A stretch of 64,000 nucleotides of DNA from Gaeumannomyces sp. JS-464 (Eukaryota; Ascomycota; Sordariomycetes; Magnaporthales; Magnaporthaceae): the NCBI GenBank assembly GCA_002197995.1, contig NGZR01000009.1, positions 682,001 through 746,000 on the forward strand. Direction: 5' to 3'. The position numbers and the translations under genes were made by a program. Shown one piece after another: positions 35,646-46,895 of the stretch. How positions within the stretch are numbered: position 1 is the first letter of the stretch; every line of letters begins with the position of its first letter. The notes below the pieces were generated by a model. It did not search any database. It saw only the letters and a program-made list of their open reading frames with translations, and was not told the origin of the DNA.

Positions 35646-36757
35646 GAGGATATATCCCCGCACTCCCCCTTTTTGCTAATGGCACTCACCCCCACCCCGA
35701 TATCGGCCGGCATGTTTTTTTTTATGGCGCACCCATACAAACGAACACGGGCTTTAATGCACGGATAAAGCAAATAAAGGGGAGGCATTAAATTGAAGTT
35801 ATCGCCAAGTGCAAAAAAGCAGTAAATTATCAAAAACCCGGTGTTGAACCGCCAAATTGCATAGGAAAAGTGCAAAGGCACGGCGTTGAGGCCGCCTATC
35901 TAGGGCTACAGAATTGCCTAGGGACTCGCAAAAGGATCAATAAACTCCCCTGGAGACGGCGCAGCCGCTCGCGGCGCTGCAGAGACCTCCCTGGCCGGCG
36001 TTAAGGGCAAGGGAGTGCCTAACTCTACCACTTGAACCTCGTCGGCCGAGTCCCTCTCCTGCAAAGAGGGGCCCCGTTCATATTGAGAGTAATCCCGTCT
36101 GGCATTTGCACGGATACCGGTGCGGGTGCTGCAACGAGGCCCTGTTGCCGGCCGTCTTGGGGTCTCGTTGAAGGGTCCCTGCCCTAAAGGACGCCCTTTT
36201 TTCGTGCCTATTGGATCCAGGGCCCGAAGGAAAGGATCCTCCGCGTCCCGGCGACCTTCCCGCAGCCAAAACGGGTGCACAGAAGTCAATTGCAGGCCCG
36301 GAAAGTTGGGATTCTCGCGTTGGGCTTCATGTAGATCTAGAAGCTCGTGGGCGCACGGCAGGCCGTACTGTTTACGCGTGGCGCCCGTGCAAAGAGGTAG
36401 GGCTAGGCCTTCGGGATGCCGCCGGGAAGGGAACGTCGCTAACGCTCTATTCCGTATTTGCTCGAGGGTATCAAGGCACCAAAAGGAGGCCTGCAAAGAG
36501 GGCCGGGCCCTCGCCTGCAGAGAGATCCGACGAGTCGCTGTCGCTTGAGAGGATAATAACCTCGTTCATGGCGCTCTTATTGGTGCTCGTTTTGTTGTGC
36601 GCGGAAACCGATTGCCAATGGACTAGAAATGGCGAAAAATGGAAATTCCTTGTCAAATTGCGGGGCTGCGACATCGGAAAACACAGGCAGTGCACAGGCC
36701 AAAAGTGGGGCAGGTGAGTGCCATTAGCAAAAAGGGGGAGTGCGGGGATATAGCCTC
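35646..36757 (-). mobile_element. MULE (Mutator-like) deletion derivative nested in the Harbinger element
   Basis: Inverted repeats of about 47 bp, starting GAGGATATATCCCCGCACTC at the left and GAGGCTATATCCCCGCACTC from the right, are flanked by an 8-bp duplication TTGGTTTA (35638-35645 and 36758-36765). The length is 1112 bp. Inside, on the minus strand at about 35918-36496, a frame without a proper ATG carries CTGATRKQYGLPCAHELLDL, the SWIM-type zinc motif near the C-terminus of fungal MULE transposases, then a basic GRP tail. The catalytic part is missing. An 8-bp duplication would also fit hAT, but the protein remnant favours MULE. Confidence 0.8.
35918..36496 (-). pseudogene. MULE transposase C-terminal fragment with SWIM zinc motif
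   Basis: The minus-strand frame reads FWCLDTLEQIRNRALATFPS, then the zinc motif CTGATRKQYGLPCAHELL, SVHPFWL and an RPLGQGP-type tail rich in Arg, Pro and Ser. This is the distal end of MULE/FAR1-type transposases; the DDE domain is absent. Confidence 0.7.
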
Positions 36758-37581
36758 TTGGTTTAAATGCAAGGCCGGCTGAAAACGGCGACGTGATAAT
36801 GGTTTTTGTAGTAGGGTTTTCGACGTCTAGCACAGCGGAAAATGATCAGCTTCATGCGCCAAAACTACCGATCGATTGCCCTCGGCGAAACGAGTCGAAT
36901 GGTGTACTTTTCGAAAGGAACGGACAAAAATTGAAATGGCGGCCGGGGAACAAGTCGGGGTATCGTATCAAGCATGCGTAATTATTGCCCGTTTAGGTAT
37001 AAATGCGATCCTTTATGCGGCGGGTCTCCTGGGCCCGGTGGGTATCGCCACCTAAGGACGGCACCCATCAAGTTTGGCCATTCAACTTTTGGCCATAATT
37101 GCCAATGGTTCTAGCGTTTGCACTCGTTGGGACTTGGTGCATTTTAATCCTCTTTTCAAAGCGAATCGAATGCCGTAGCCTGCGGCCCGATTAACGCCAA
37201 TTTCATCTATCTAGATGCGAACGATTGTATTTATAGGAACCTGCCCAATGGTGATCTCCGTAGTGCCAGCCCTTCGACCCTAACGATACCAACAAAGCAA
37301 AGCTAATAACAACACTCCCTCTTAACTCCACCAATATAGGCCGTACAGCTACGAGAATACCCTTATTCGAACCGCCTCGATCCCGACTACAGCTCCAGCT
37401 CGTCGTTTTCCACCATATCCACGATCGTATCCCGATATTCGGCGTCAGTTAGCCACCAGTGGGCTATCCCCTCCTCCTTTTTAAACGCCCTAATCAATTT
37501 CCGCTTAAGACCGCTTTGCAGGCCCTCCCAGGGGTACTTCCGCAGCTCCTTTGCGGCCTGTATTCAAAGCTCCTGCCTTAA

Positions 37582-38613
37582 CTAACGCCTACAAGGCGCC
37601 CGGCCGCCTAGGGAAAATCGCGAACTCGAAGGGGAAAACCGCGAACTCGAAGGGGACGAGCCCCAGTTAAATACAGATCCGGCCCGGGCCAACGTTTGTG
37701 CGGCCTCTAAAAGGCGGTCTCCCACGTGAAGTTGGGCCTCGGCCACGGTAAGGTGGCTGGTCCTCCAGGCGGGCCGGGCCTCGCGGTTTCCCGTGCCCTG
37801 GAGCCGTTGGGCGGCCGTGACGATATAATCCCCTTTGGCCCAGTTGCCTGCAAAAGCGGCCTCGTGGAGGTCCGGGCGGAAGAGAGGCCTCCTCCGCATC
37901 CAGCGGGCGCTAGGCCGAACCGCAAAAAACGACTCCCAAGCCTGCCCGCTGGCGAGGTACAGGCCCGTAACCGGATCGAGGGCAACGCCCGACCGCTTCC
38001 CAAAATCAAGCCAGTCTTTATACTGCCCCCGGAAACTGTTGTACTTGTTTTTAACCCTCTTTGACCAGTTGATATCGGGCCACTGATCGGATAGGGTTTC
38101 TGCCGCCGTTCTGAGGCACTTGGCCTGCCAGTTGGCGATCGCCGGGTTCGTTTTTCCCTGCCGGCCGGCCTCCGCGAGGGCCTCGAGGAAGGCCAACAAC
38201 TGGTCGGCGGTCCAGTCCGTGCGTCGCCGGGCATCCTGGGAAGCCCAGGGACCCTCCCCGGAGGTCCCTTGAGTCGTTTGCGAGGCCGTGGCGAGGGAGG
38301 AAGCGAGAGAGGGTGCGAAGGAGGGTGCGAGAGAGGGTGCGAGAGAGGGTGCGAGAGAGGGGGTAAGAGAGGGCGGCAAAGGCGACTCCGGTGCCTCCGA
38401 GGCTTTCATGGCCTCAAAGGGATCGGAAAAACCGTGCAAATTGCCGGCCTCCGGGGCGTTTGAAGAGAGCGCTGGAGTCCCTAGCGTGATCTGGGTGGCC
38501 GGGGGATCCTCCAGATCCTCGATAGAGGCTATAGGAGACTGGGGTTGCAAAGATACTGCCCGATCTTCCTGTTCCGGGCGCCGGCGCCGGGTACGGAGGG
38601 CAAGGCGAGGCAT
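37582..38613 (-). CDS. Myb/SANT-like DNA-binding accessory protein of the Harbinger element, 343 aa
   Basis: The ATG at 38613 starts MPRLALRTRRRRPEQED, a basic region. A disordered segment with a tandem SLAP repeat (12-bp units at about 38290-38370) precedes a trihelix/Myb-like domain at about residues 135-235: TDWTADQLLAFLEALAEAG, then LSDQWPDINWSKRVKNKYN and YKDWLDFGKRSGVALDP. PIF/Harbinger elements classically encode a second Myb/SANT-like protein that recruits the transposase to the element ends, which is the likely role here. The gene is convergent with the transposase and intact. Confidence 0.85.
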   Translation of the reverse strand: MPRLALRTRRRRPEQEDRAVSLQPQSPIASIEDLEDPPATQITLGTPALSSNAPEAGNLHGFSDPFEAMKASEAPESPLPPSLTPSLAPSLAPSLAPSFAPSLASSLATASQTTQGTSGEGPWASQDARRRTDWTADQLLAFLEALAEAGRQGKTNPAIANWQAKCLRTAAETLSDQWPDINWSKRVKNKYNSFRGQYKDWLDFGKRSGVALDPVTGLYLASGQAWESFFAVRPSARWMRRRPLFRPDLHEAAFAGNWAKGDYIVTAAQRLQGTGNREARPAWRTSHLTVAEAQLHVGDRLLEAAQTLARAGSVFNWGSSPSSSRFSPSSSRFSLGGRAPCRR

Positions 38614-39078
38614 AACGAGGGTAGTGTGAATAGTGTCTTTAGATCGTTGTTGTAGTTGTTTTCTATTTAAAACTAGCACGCCAGAGTTGTCCCCTTATAT
38701 ATTACGAGAGTGCCTGGCTTCCGGACTTTCGAACGATATCATTGCCAGCCTTAGAGGCCCTCTGGATCCTCCAAAATGTGACGCTATTCCCACTCGCGTT
38801 GACGTGTTGCACTGCCGGCCCGCCTTTATTTTGGGAATAGCTTCTATTTGATCGTCCTTGCCGTTGCATTCGACGGGTGGACGCCCCCCGGCTGCCGGGG
38901 ACACTGTAAATCCACCGGAAAAACAAGGCCAAAAATACATGATCTGCCACAGGGCTACCCCGGCAACTGTCTCCACTTCGAAGAAAACCAGCAAAAAACC
39001 GCAGGGGGGGTTAAAAAACCAAAAACCGCATAGTTTCGAACAGCCCCTTACTTTAGGAGCAGGCTTTTAATTATAACA

Positions 39079-39474
39079 TTTTAACTAATCCTATTTAATA
39101 TTTCGTTAAAAAAAACAGTATAACTATGGCAAGCAGCAGCAAAAACCCTAAGGAAAAGGAAGCCACGTTTTTCACTTTTAACGGTATTAAATACGACTTC
39201 GAAAAAGCCGCTAACACCGCTAACCTTTTTAAACTTATAAAAGCTGAAATCGCTAAAAGCTAAGCCGAAATAAAGCAACTTATTACAAAACTGCGGTTTT
39301 TCAAAGCACCTATTACGGTTCGAACGTATAAATTCCCGTCCTCGGGCTTTTACGAAAAGAAGGACGGCAAATTTAAAACGTTTTTTTTTACCAAAAGTAA
39401 AAGTTATTTTAAATTTTACAAATTACAATTTGTAAACGAAAAATAAGAAATCGCTTACGCTGCTACCAGGCTGG
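39079..39474 (+). other. AT-rich stretch with a 45-codon open frame
   Basis: An ATG at 39126 opens a 45-aa frame (MASSSKNPKEKEATFFTFNG, ending KLIKAEIAKS, TAA at 39263). Broken coding-like sequence follows, such as LRFFKAPITVRTYKFPSSGF, to about 39445. No family recognised. It may be the other half of the relic at 33150-33500, separated by the copy A repeat and its passengers. Confidence 0.35.
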
Positions 39475-40658
39475 TGTTACAATTAAGGGTCTGCTTTTAA
39501 AGTAAGGCACTTCGGGGGTGGAAAGGACAATATCTTTAATCTGGTTAACAAGGGGACACGTAACTTAAAAGGACAATCTAATTGCTTGCCCTAAGGGATG
39601 CTTGGGAGCTAACTTAGGTTAACTAATGCCAAAGCCTTAGTTAAAGCTACTTAAAACAGTAAAAAATCCATCCTTTATATACACGCTGCCTTTTGCCTTA
39701 TATTAGGTTAGATTTATAACTTTGCTATAAATTTACAAATCCTTTTTAAATTTATTGCTTTATTACAAATCCACAAATCCCTTTTTTATTTACGTAACTC
39801 CACGTAATTAAAGCGGGGCGAAAGTACCACTTCGAAGCCCCCTTTTGCCCTGCTGTTTTAAAAGCTTGCATGCTGGTCGTAACATTAGGTTTCCCCTTTT
39901 AGGCCAAATCCTTTTAGCCACGTTTTATCGCCCCGCCTTTTATTAGTGGTAAATACTTTCTTTTTTTACCATTTTCTATCCTTTTTTATTTTAACAAAAT
40001 ATCCGGTCGAGTGCGAAAACGTCCTTTTACGAAGAAAACCGTTAATCGTAAAAAGCTTTTAGCGATTGTTTTCCTTAACTGCTACGAAATGCTTTTCTAT
40101 TCGTACTATTACGAAGTTTTAAAGCGTAAAAAGTGTAAAGCCTTTTTTTTAAAACTCGTTTTAGTACGTGGAGTATTTTCGAATTAATCGCTCGGGTGCG
40201 ATATTTTAAAGCCTTTTCTTTTTAAGCTTCGAAATATCGTCGTTTAACATTTTAAATTTAAAGCTAAACTGGAAAAGGCGGAGGAGAAAGTTTTTCATTT
40301 TCGAAAGCAAAAACGAATATGGTTGGAAAAAATAATGCGCGCGGTACGTCGCGGTATTAACTTGGTGGAAAAACTGGAGCGTATCGAGCGGGAAGAGGCC
40401 GATTAGGCGGCTCGCTAAGCTGCCTCGCATTCCGAACCCTTTGTAGCTTTTTCCGTTCCTTTCGATTAGCAAGTGCCCGGGGTTAATCCTAATTTAAACC
40501 TGTTTGCCCTTTTTAACTAGGGTAAATTGTAACTTTTTCCAACAATTTCTTTGGGTTTTATAGCGCATTAGGCGTGGCTTTAGTCTTTTTGCCGAAGTTT
40601 CGGGTTTAAATCCCGGCACGACCGTAAAGGTTAATAAGTTTTCAAGTTTACCCCGGAG
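39475..40658 (+). repeat. Tandem repeat unit B (1184 bp): LTR-like part plus coiled-coil coding relic
   Basis: The first 410 bp (39475-39884) start TGTTACAATTAAGGG and end GGTCGTAACA. The rest contains a relic rich in Glu, Lys and Arg (KAKLEKAEEKVFHFRKQKRI, then RRGINLVEKLERIEREEAD) that resembles a coiled-coil protein relic common in fungal repeats. Near the end is a tRNA T-arm-like sequence, CGGGTTTAAATCCCGGCACG (about 40601). The unit is directly followed by a second copy. Confidence 0.75.
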
Positions 40659-41557
40659 TGTTACAATTAGGGGTCTGCTTTTAAAGTAGGGCACTTCGAG
40701 GGTAAAAAAGACAATATCGCTGTGCTGGTGGGCAAAGGAACACGTGATTTAAAAGGACAATTTAATTGCTTGCTTTAAAAAGTGCTTAAAAGCTAACTTA
40801 AGTTAATTAATGCCGAAGCTTTAGTTAAAGCTACTTAAGGCAGTAAAAAATCCATCTTTTATATACACGCTGCCTTTTGCCTTGTAACGGGTTAAATTTG
40901 TAGCTTTGCTATAAATTTACAAATCCCTTTTGGATTTGTTGCTTTATTACAAATTTACAAATTCTTTTTTGTTTACGTAACTTTACGTAATTAAAGCGGG
41001 GCGGAAGTACCATTTCGAAGCCCCTTTTTATCTTGCTGTTTTAAAAGCTTGCATGCTAGTTGTAACATTAGGTTTCCCTTTTTAAGCTAAGTTTTTTTAG
41101 CCACGTTTTATCGCCCCGCTTTTTGTTAATACTAAGTACTTTCCTTTTTTACTATCCCTTATTTTTTTTTATTTTAACAAAATATCCGGTCGGGTGCGAA
41201 AACGTCCTTTTACGAAGAAAACCGTTAATTGTAAAAAGCTTTTAGCAATTGTTTTTTTTAACTGCTACGAAATGCCTTTTTATTCGTATTATTACGAGGT
41301 TTTAAAACGTGAAAAGTGTAAAACCTTTTTTTAGGACTTGTTTCGATACGTGAAATGCTTTTAAATTAATCGCTCGAAATGCGATATTTTAAAGCCTTTT
41401 TTTTTTAAATTTCGAAATATCGTTATTTAGCATTTTAAATTTAAAGCTAAGCTGGAAAAAGCGGAAAAGAAAATCCTCCGTTTTTAAAAGTAAAAACGAA
41501 TATAGCTGGAAAAAATAACGCGCGCGGTGCGTCGCGGTATTAACTCGGTAAAAAAGT

Positions 41558-41727
41558 TGTTAAAGGTGGCTTGGAATCACGTGGGTAGCAACTGGTGCCC
41601 CACAGCTTTAAGCCTATGCATTAGCCCTAGTATTTTGGCTTGCGCGCGCCCTAGCCCGCGATCTAGTAAAATAGCTAAGGAACAATTACCAATCACTTCG
41701 GGTGCTTATTATCGCGCACCTCCATTA
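41558..41727 (+). repeat. Copia 5' LTR (170 bp)
   Basis: Same length as the 3' LTR at 46726-46895. By my count about 18 positions differ and every difference is a transition. Confidence 0.88.
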
Positions 41728-44700
41728 AGTTATAAGCCCTCGCGCCACCGTTAACGATATCTCTGCCTAATTAGGAAAAATTAACGGTGCACGAGTTATT
41801 TCCCGTTGCTTGCGTTTTCCCGCCGTGGATTACAAGCGAAGCGCAGCAGTTAAAAAACCGTTAAACGACAATTAACAAGGCCGCGTTCGGCGCCGATTAG
41901 CAACCATAACAAAGCAATAACGATAACCCTTTTAGCGCTTAAAAGCACCATTTCCCTTGCAATCCAACGCTTTTGTACGCGTTAAAAGTGCCAACAAAGT
42001 CGCCAAAATGGCGGAATACCGCGAAGTCGCAGTAAAGGTCCCGGACCTGCTAAGGCTTTTTAACTTGGAAACATAAAAGCGTACCATCCGGGTGCATTTA
42101 ACCGCTTCCCGCAATATCTCTTTTATATTTGCTAACCTTCCGGCCAAACCGGTTAAAGCGGAAAACTACGAAGCTGTACAGTTATGGGCTTTTAGGAGGA
42201 TATTAATATGGTACTGCATCCGTAATAATATCGAAAAGGTAACCACGAACTTGGAAAAAGCCGGTTGGGACCGCCTTAAAAACGACGAGATTAAGATTTA
42301 AAAGCTTTTTGGGATAAAATAGTTAACACTATTAAAATTACCGCTAACGGCCGTTTCGACGCTTTAATTAACGAACACTATACAATTTCGGTAGAAAAGT
42401 TTAACGGTAACGTTAAAAAGTATACGGACCGCTGGTTACAAATAAAGCAAGCTTTGGATTAGGCCAATATTAACATTCCGATCGGATGCTTATAAGGAGC
42501 CTTAACGGGCTTAGCGCCACCTACCCTTTTGCGGTGGCTATAACTTTGGGAAATTGTAAAGGCAGCGCCGCATTCCCGCTAACTTCATTTCGAAAGTGCT
42601 CGAAAATACGGCGGTTATAAAAGCCTCGAAATCGAAGGCCATAACTAACACTAACAAAAAGCCGGAGGGATTTTAAAAGCCGAGGCTTTGCAATAAAAAG
42701 GGTTGCACTATCGTTTCGCGTGCTCCCCACTACGATAAGTGCGGTAAGCATTACAAGGGCGGTAACGACAACTGCTAGCTTTTGCACCCTAAGCTTAAGG
42801 AGGTTTAAAAGGCCAAATATCCGGAGCGGCGCTTTCCAGCGAGGCAATAAGGCAGTAACGAGGCTACAGCTAACCCGAAGGCTGCCGACCATACTGGTAA
42901 TGTGCCGGTTAATCGAAGCAGTGCCAGCTAATACAATATGGCCAATACCGCTTTAAGCAATGTTAACAGTGCCCGTAACGCCGTAATAATCGACTCCGGC
43001 TCGTTTAAACACCACTTTAACGATCGCAAATGTTTACCTCGCTAAAGAAACGCGAGGTCCCTTACAACGCTACCACGGCCAACGGCGGCGCCCAAGTTTC
43101 CGTTAAGGGCACCGTCGAAATGCATTAGCGTAATAAGGCGGGCGTTATTACAGTTACCTTATAAGCAATTTTTACGCTTAAATCCCTTTTTAACCTTTTT
43201 AACCTTGGCAAAATGCGCAAGGCAAGCTTAAAAAACGATTAAACCGATTATTTCGTAACGCCCGACGATAAATGGTTAGGCAGCTACCAAATTAACAATA
43301 ACGTACTAATTGCTAACGTTAACGTGCCCGCAAACGCGCCCCCGGGCTTTGTGGCCTTAAGCAACGCACTTAACGGAGGAAACCGACCGACGGAAGCTAA
43401 CGCACCGACCACGACAAAACGCCCGGTGCTTTACGTAATAATGCATCGGCGCTTAATGCATATTAATAAGGAGGCGGTAATAACGGCCTGCCGCGTTGCA
43501 AGCATTAAAGTTAGCTTACTTCGAGGCATTAAAGCATACCTGTAACGGCTGTTTGGAAAGCAAAGCGACCTAAATTATCGGCAATCGTTATTTCCACCGC
43601 ATTACCCGCCTTTTAAGCCGTATTTACATAAATATTAACCATTTCGCTTATTTATACGGCGGATATAATTACGCCGTTTTATTAATAAGGCAATTACTTT
43701 TAACTGGGTGATTTTTGCAATTAGCAAAGCTAACGGAGATTTTTACGAAAGGTTTATAATTGGATTAGCTATATTAAATTCCAGTTAGGCATTAAAATAT
43801 AAGCAATCCATACGACGGTGGCACGAAGTTTAACCCGGAAAAGCTAAAAGCTTATTGCATTGCTCGAAGCAAAGCTGCGAAATTAGCCCGGCGCGATGCC
43901 CGGAAATAAACAGCATCGTTAAGCGTGCTAACCGTACTATATTAACGCGGCTCGCACCGGGATTAACGCTAACGGCTTATAAAAAGTACTGGGTATATGC
44001 CTTGCAAACAGCGAAAAAGGTGCTAAATTACACCTTAAATACAGCTTTTAACGGCAAGGAAAGCCCGCACGAAGCGTGGGCAAAAGCAATCGGCTTTAAC
44101 GAGGAGTATTACCAACCACTAATCCGTACCCCGCATTTAAAGCGCGGTCGCCTAAGTGCTAATTAAAAACGGCAAACAGGTAAAGCTAACAAAATGGCCC
44201 TAAAGTAACGAAAAGCCGGCTTATAAGCTGGGAAAGCTTTATAACGAAATCCTGCTAGTTAAGCCGGATGGTACTAATAAGGTTTTCCGTTACCGTAACG
44301 CACGGATTAACGAAAGCGCTAAAAACGCCGGAAATCGCCCTATAACTTTGTTAAAAAGGCGATTACCACTAATGCGGTTAACGAGGCCGTTATTAAAAAC
44401 CTTTATTTACAATGGCATTTGGGTTTATAATATTAGCTTAACTATTAATTCCACCGATAGCAACGATGGTAACACCGGTGCAATTGGAATTACCGGCCCC
44501 GAAAGTGATAACGATTTATCGCTTGCGGAAAAAACCGGGGAAACCGAAGCGGAAAACGAAAAGCCTGCCGTCAAAGCTTAAAAAGCTTAAAAAGCCCGCC
44601 GGCCCGGGTATGCCAATACCCGAAGGAATTCCCGAGCTCGGTAACGAGGCGGTTACGGTGCCCGCAACGCCCAAAAAAAAACCTGCAAAAAGCGGCCGCC

Positions 44701-46725
44701 GCCCCCGCCGAGTAACCGGCGATTAAAAAGCGCTTAACGGCTTTTAAGCATTATAAATCCTAACACTAAAAACCTGCAAAAAAAGGGAGCCCGCGAAGCA
44801 TTTACAACGGCTCGCTTCGAGCTTAAAAATATTAAAAAAGTGGCGGAAAAGGATCCGTAACCTTAAAAGCGCCGGAAACGACGAAAAGCTTTTATAACCT
44901 TAATACGGATATTAAAACTGCCGAGGAAATGCCCGAAAAACGGGTTTTGCATTGTTAATATCACGTACCCGGATAACGATATCGTTTTGCCCTAAAAAAT
45001 CGGCGGCTTTAAAATCCCCAACTCGCGCTTTTCGGCGTCGTTACGGTGCCGGGAACACCGTATATTCCGGCCTATTATTATAACGCGGTAAAGTACGAAA
45101 CCGAATACGAGCGATATTATAAGCTAGCAATGCAAAAGCAAATTAACACGCTGTTTAAAAAAGGCACGTGGGTGGAAAAATTGCCCCCGAGCGCTAAAAC
45201 ATTACCGGGCAAATGGGTATACGTGTTTAAGCTAACGTTTAACGGCGCTTTTAAAAAAATTAAAACGCGTTGGGTTATTTGCGGCAATTACGACGATATT
45301 TCGGGCGAGGACAAGGTTATAACGTACGCGGCAATCGCTTATGCAGCATTTACGAGGGTGTTTTTTATGCTTATGGCCGTTAACGACTTTAAATGCCGCC
45401 AATTCGACTTCGTAGCTGCCTATTTTAACGCTATCGTATTTGGCAACGTTATAATATACGTATAGCAATTTAAAGCATTCCGGTTAGGCAAAAAGCTATT
45501 ATTACCGTTTAAAAAAAGCATTTTACGGCTTCGCAAGTCGCTTTTATGGTGGTATTAAACGATTACTCCGAAGCTCGAAGCATTTAGCTTTAAGCCGATT
45601 TATTAAAACGTTTGCTTTTACCGCAAAAAGGAAACGGGCGCTATGCTATTGCTTTACGTAAACGATTTTAAATTACCGCTACGGTTACGGAAATTAAAAT
45701 TATCGCTAACGAGGTGGGTAGCCGGTTCGAAATAACCGCTTTAAATAACGCAAAAACGTTCCTCGGCATATAGGTTGTAAAGGATCGCTAACGAAGGACT
45801 GTAAGCTTTTACCAACGCGATTATATTAATAAAATTATTACCAAATACGAACGGGAGGATTTTAAAGCAGTGAAAACGCCTTGGCTTTTGGCTTTGTAAT
45901 GCCGATTACTTGGGACCCTTTCCGCACGAGGAGGTTTTGCGCTACCAATCGGAAATAGCGAGTATTAGCTACCTCGCTAGCATTACTCGCCTTAAATCAC
46001 GTATACCGTAAAAAGGTTGCAAAAGGTTAACGCCAATCCCGGTAATAAGCATTTGGCACTGCTAAAACACCTTTAACGCTACATTATTAGCATTAAAAGG
46101 CTCGCGCTTACCTTTAATGGGCTTACTTATAGCGCCGAAACGATGGGTTTAAAAAGCTTACGGAAATGCTTCGTTCGCTTAACTGCCTCCGTACGAGGGC
46201 ATTTACAAGCGGCGTAATCGTTATGCTAGCGGGTGGTTTTATTTACTAGCAATTAAAAAAGCAAATTTTTATAACGACGTTAACGACGGAAGCGAAGTTC
46301 GTTAACCTCCTGCCAACGGGCCGGGCTTTGCTTTAAATTAAAAGCATTTTAAAGAAAACTAAATACCCTTAGCGAAAAACTTTCGTGGTGCATACGAATA
46401 GCGCTAACGCTTAAGCGACGGTGTTAAACCCGTTAAAATTAGCCCGCACCCGCATAATCGACCTCCGTTACAAATGGGTAATCGATACTGTAAAGCGTTA
46501 ACTTTTCACCTTTAAGCTAGTTAGTACGGCCAATATAAAAGCGGACGGTTTTACGAAAGGCTTAACGGCGAAAGGATAGGCGAAGTTTGTTATTTAGCTG
46601 GGAATGCAGCAAATGCCGCAATAAACGGCTTATAGGAGAACCAGGGAAACACCACGGACTTGAAGGGTTACTACGTAAATGCGTGCTCGTAATGCTTTTA
46701 AAGCCGTTGCATAGCTTACGGGGGG

Positions 46726-46895
46726 TGTTAAAGGTGGCCTAAAGTTACGTGGGTGGCAACTGGTGCCCCACAGCTTTAAGCCTATGCATTGGCCCTGGTA
46801 TTTTGGCCTGCGCGCGCCTTAGCCCGCGATTTAGTAAAGTAGCTAAGGAACAATTACTAATTACTTCGGGTGCCTGTTGTCGCGCACTTCCATTA
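46726..46895 (+). repeat. Copia 3' LTR (170 bp)
   Basis: Preceded by a G-run (GGGGG) that fits the end of a polypurine tract, followed by the target duplication AAAGT. Confidence 0.88.

Larger units (their letters stand above)
33945..39047 (+). mobile_element. PIF/Harbinger DNA transposon, 5.1 kb, TSD TTA
   Basis: Both ends read GGGGCTGTTCG inward, followed by a less conserved stretch and a T-rich run, and are flanked by the 3-bp duplication TTA (33942-33944 and 39048-39050), the hallmark of this superfamily. Inside are a DDE transposase (+, 34331-35574), a Myb/SANT-like gene (-, 37582-38613) and a nested MULE fragment. Its GC-rich, barely decayed sequence contrasts with AT-rich repeats on both sides, so it looks like one of the youngest insertions here. 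The gaps 33945-34330, 36766-37581 and 38614-39047 contain no recognisable gene. Confidence 0.92.
33502..39078 (-). repeat. Solo-LTR-like repeat (copy A), split by the Harbinger element
   Basis: Read on the minus strand it starts TGTTATAATTAAAAGCC at 39078, is interrupted by the 5.1-kb Harbinger insertion, resumes at 33944 and ends GGTCGTAACA at 33502. Without the insertion it is about 470 bp. It aligns with the LTR-like parts at 39475-39884 and 40659-41067, including GTAACTTAAAAGG, GCAATTTAATTGCTTGC and TATATACGCTG, and shares their TGTTA/TAACA ends. No clear flanking duplication is seen. Confidence 0.7.
41558..46895 (+). mobile_element. Ty1/copia LTR retrotransposon, RIP-decayed, TSD AAAGT
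   Basis: 170-bp direct LTRs (41558-41727 and 46726-46895) begin TGTTAAAGGTGG and end CCATTA (probably CA turned into TA). The 5-bp duplication AAAGT lies at 41553-41557 and 46896-46900. Internal relics on the + strand run in copia order: a gag-type Cys motif (about 42710), protease VIIDSGS (about 42985), GAG-pre-integrase HRRLMHINKEAV (about 43445), integrase end IVKRANRTI (about 43915), RVT_2-type reverse transcriptase with LPGKWVYVFK (about 45200) and a YVND relic (about 45655), and RNase H (LTTEAKFVNLLP, about 46280). Stops break every frame. Confidence 0.92.

Noticed and set aside
40595..40620. tRNA gene
   Set aside because: Only a T-arm-like part is present; there is no acceptor-stem pairing, no anticodon arm and the A-to-B box distance is too short.
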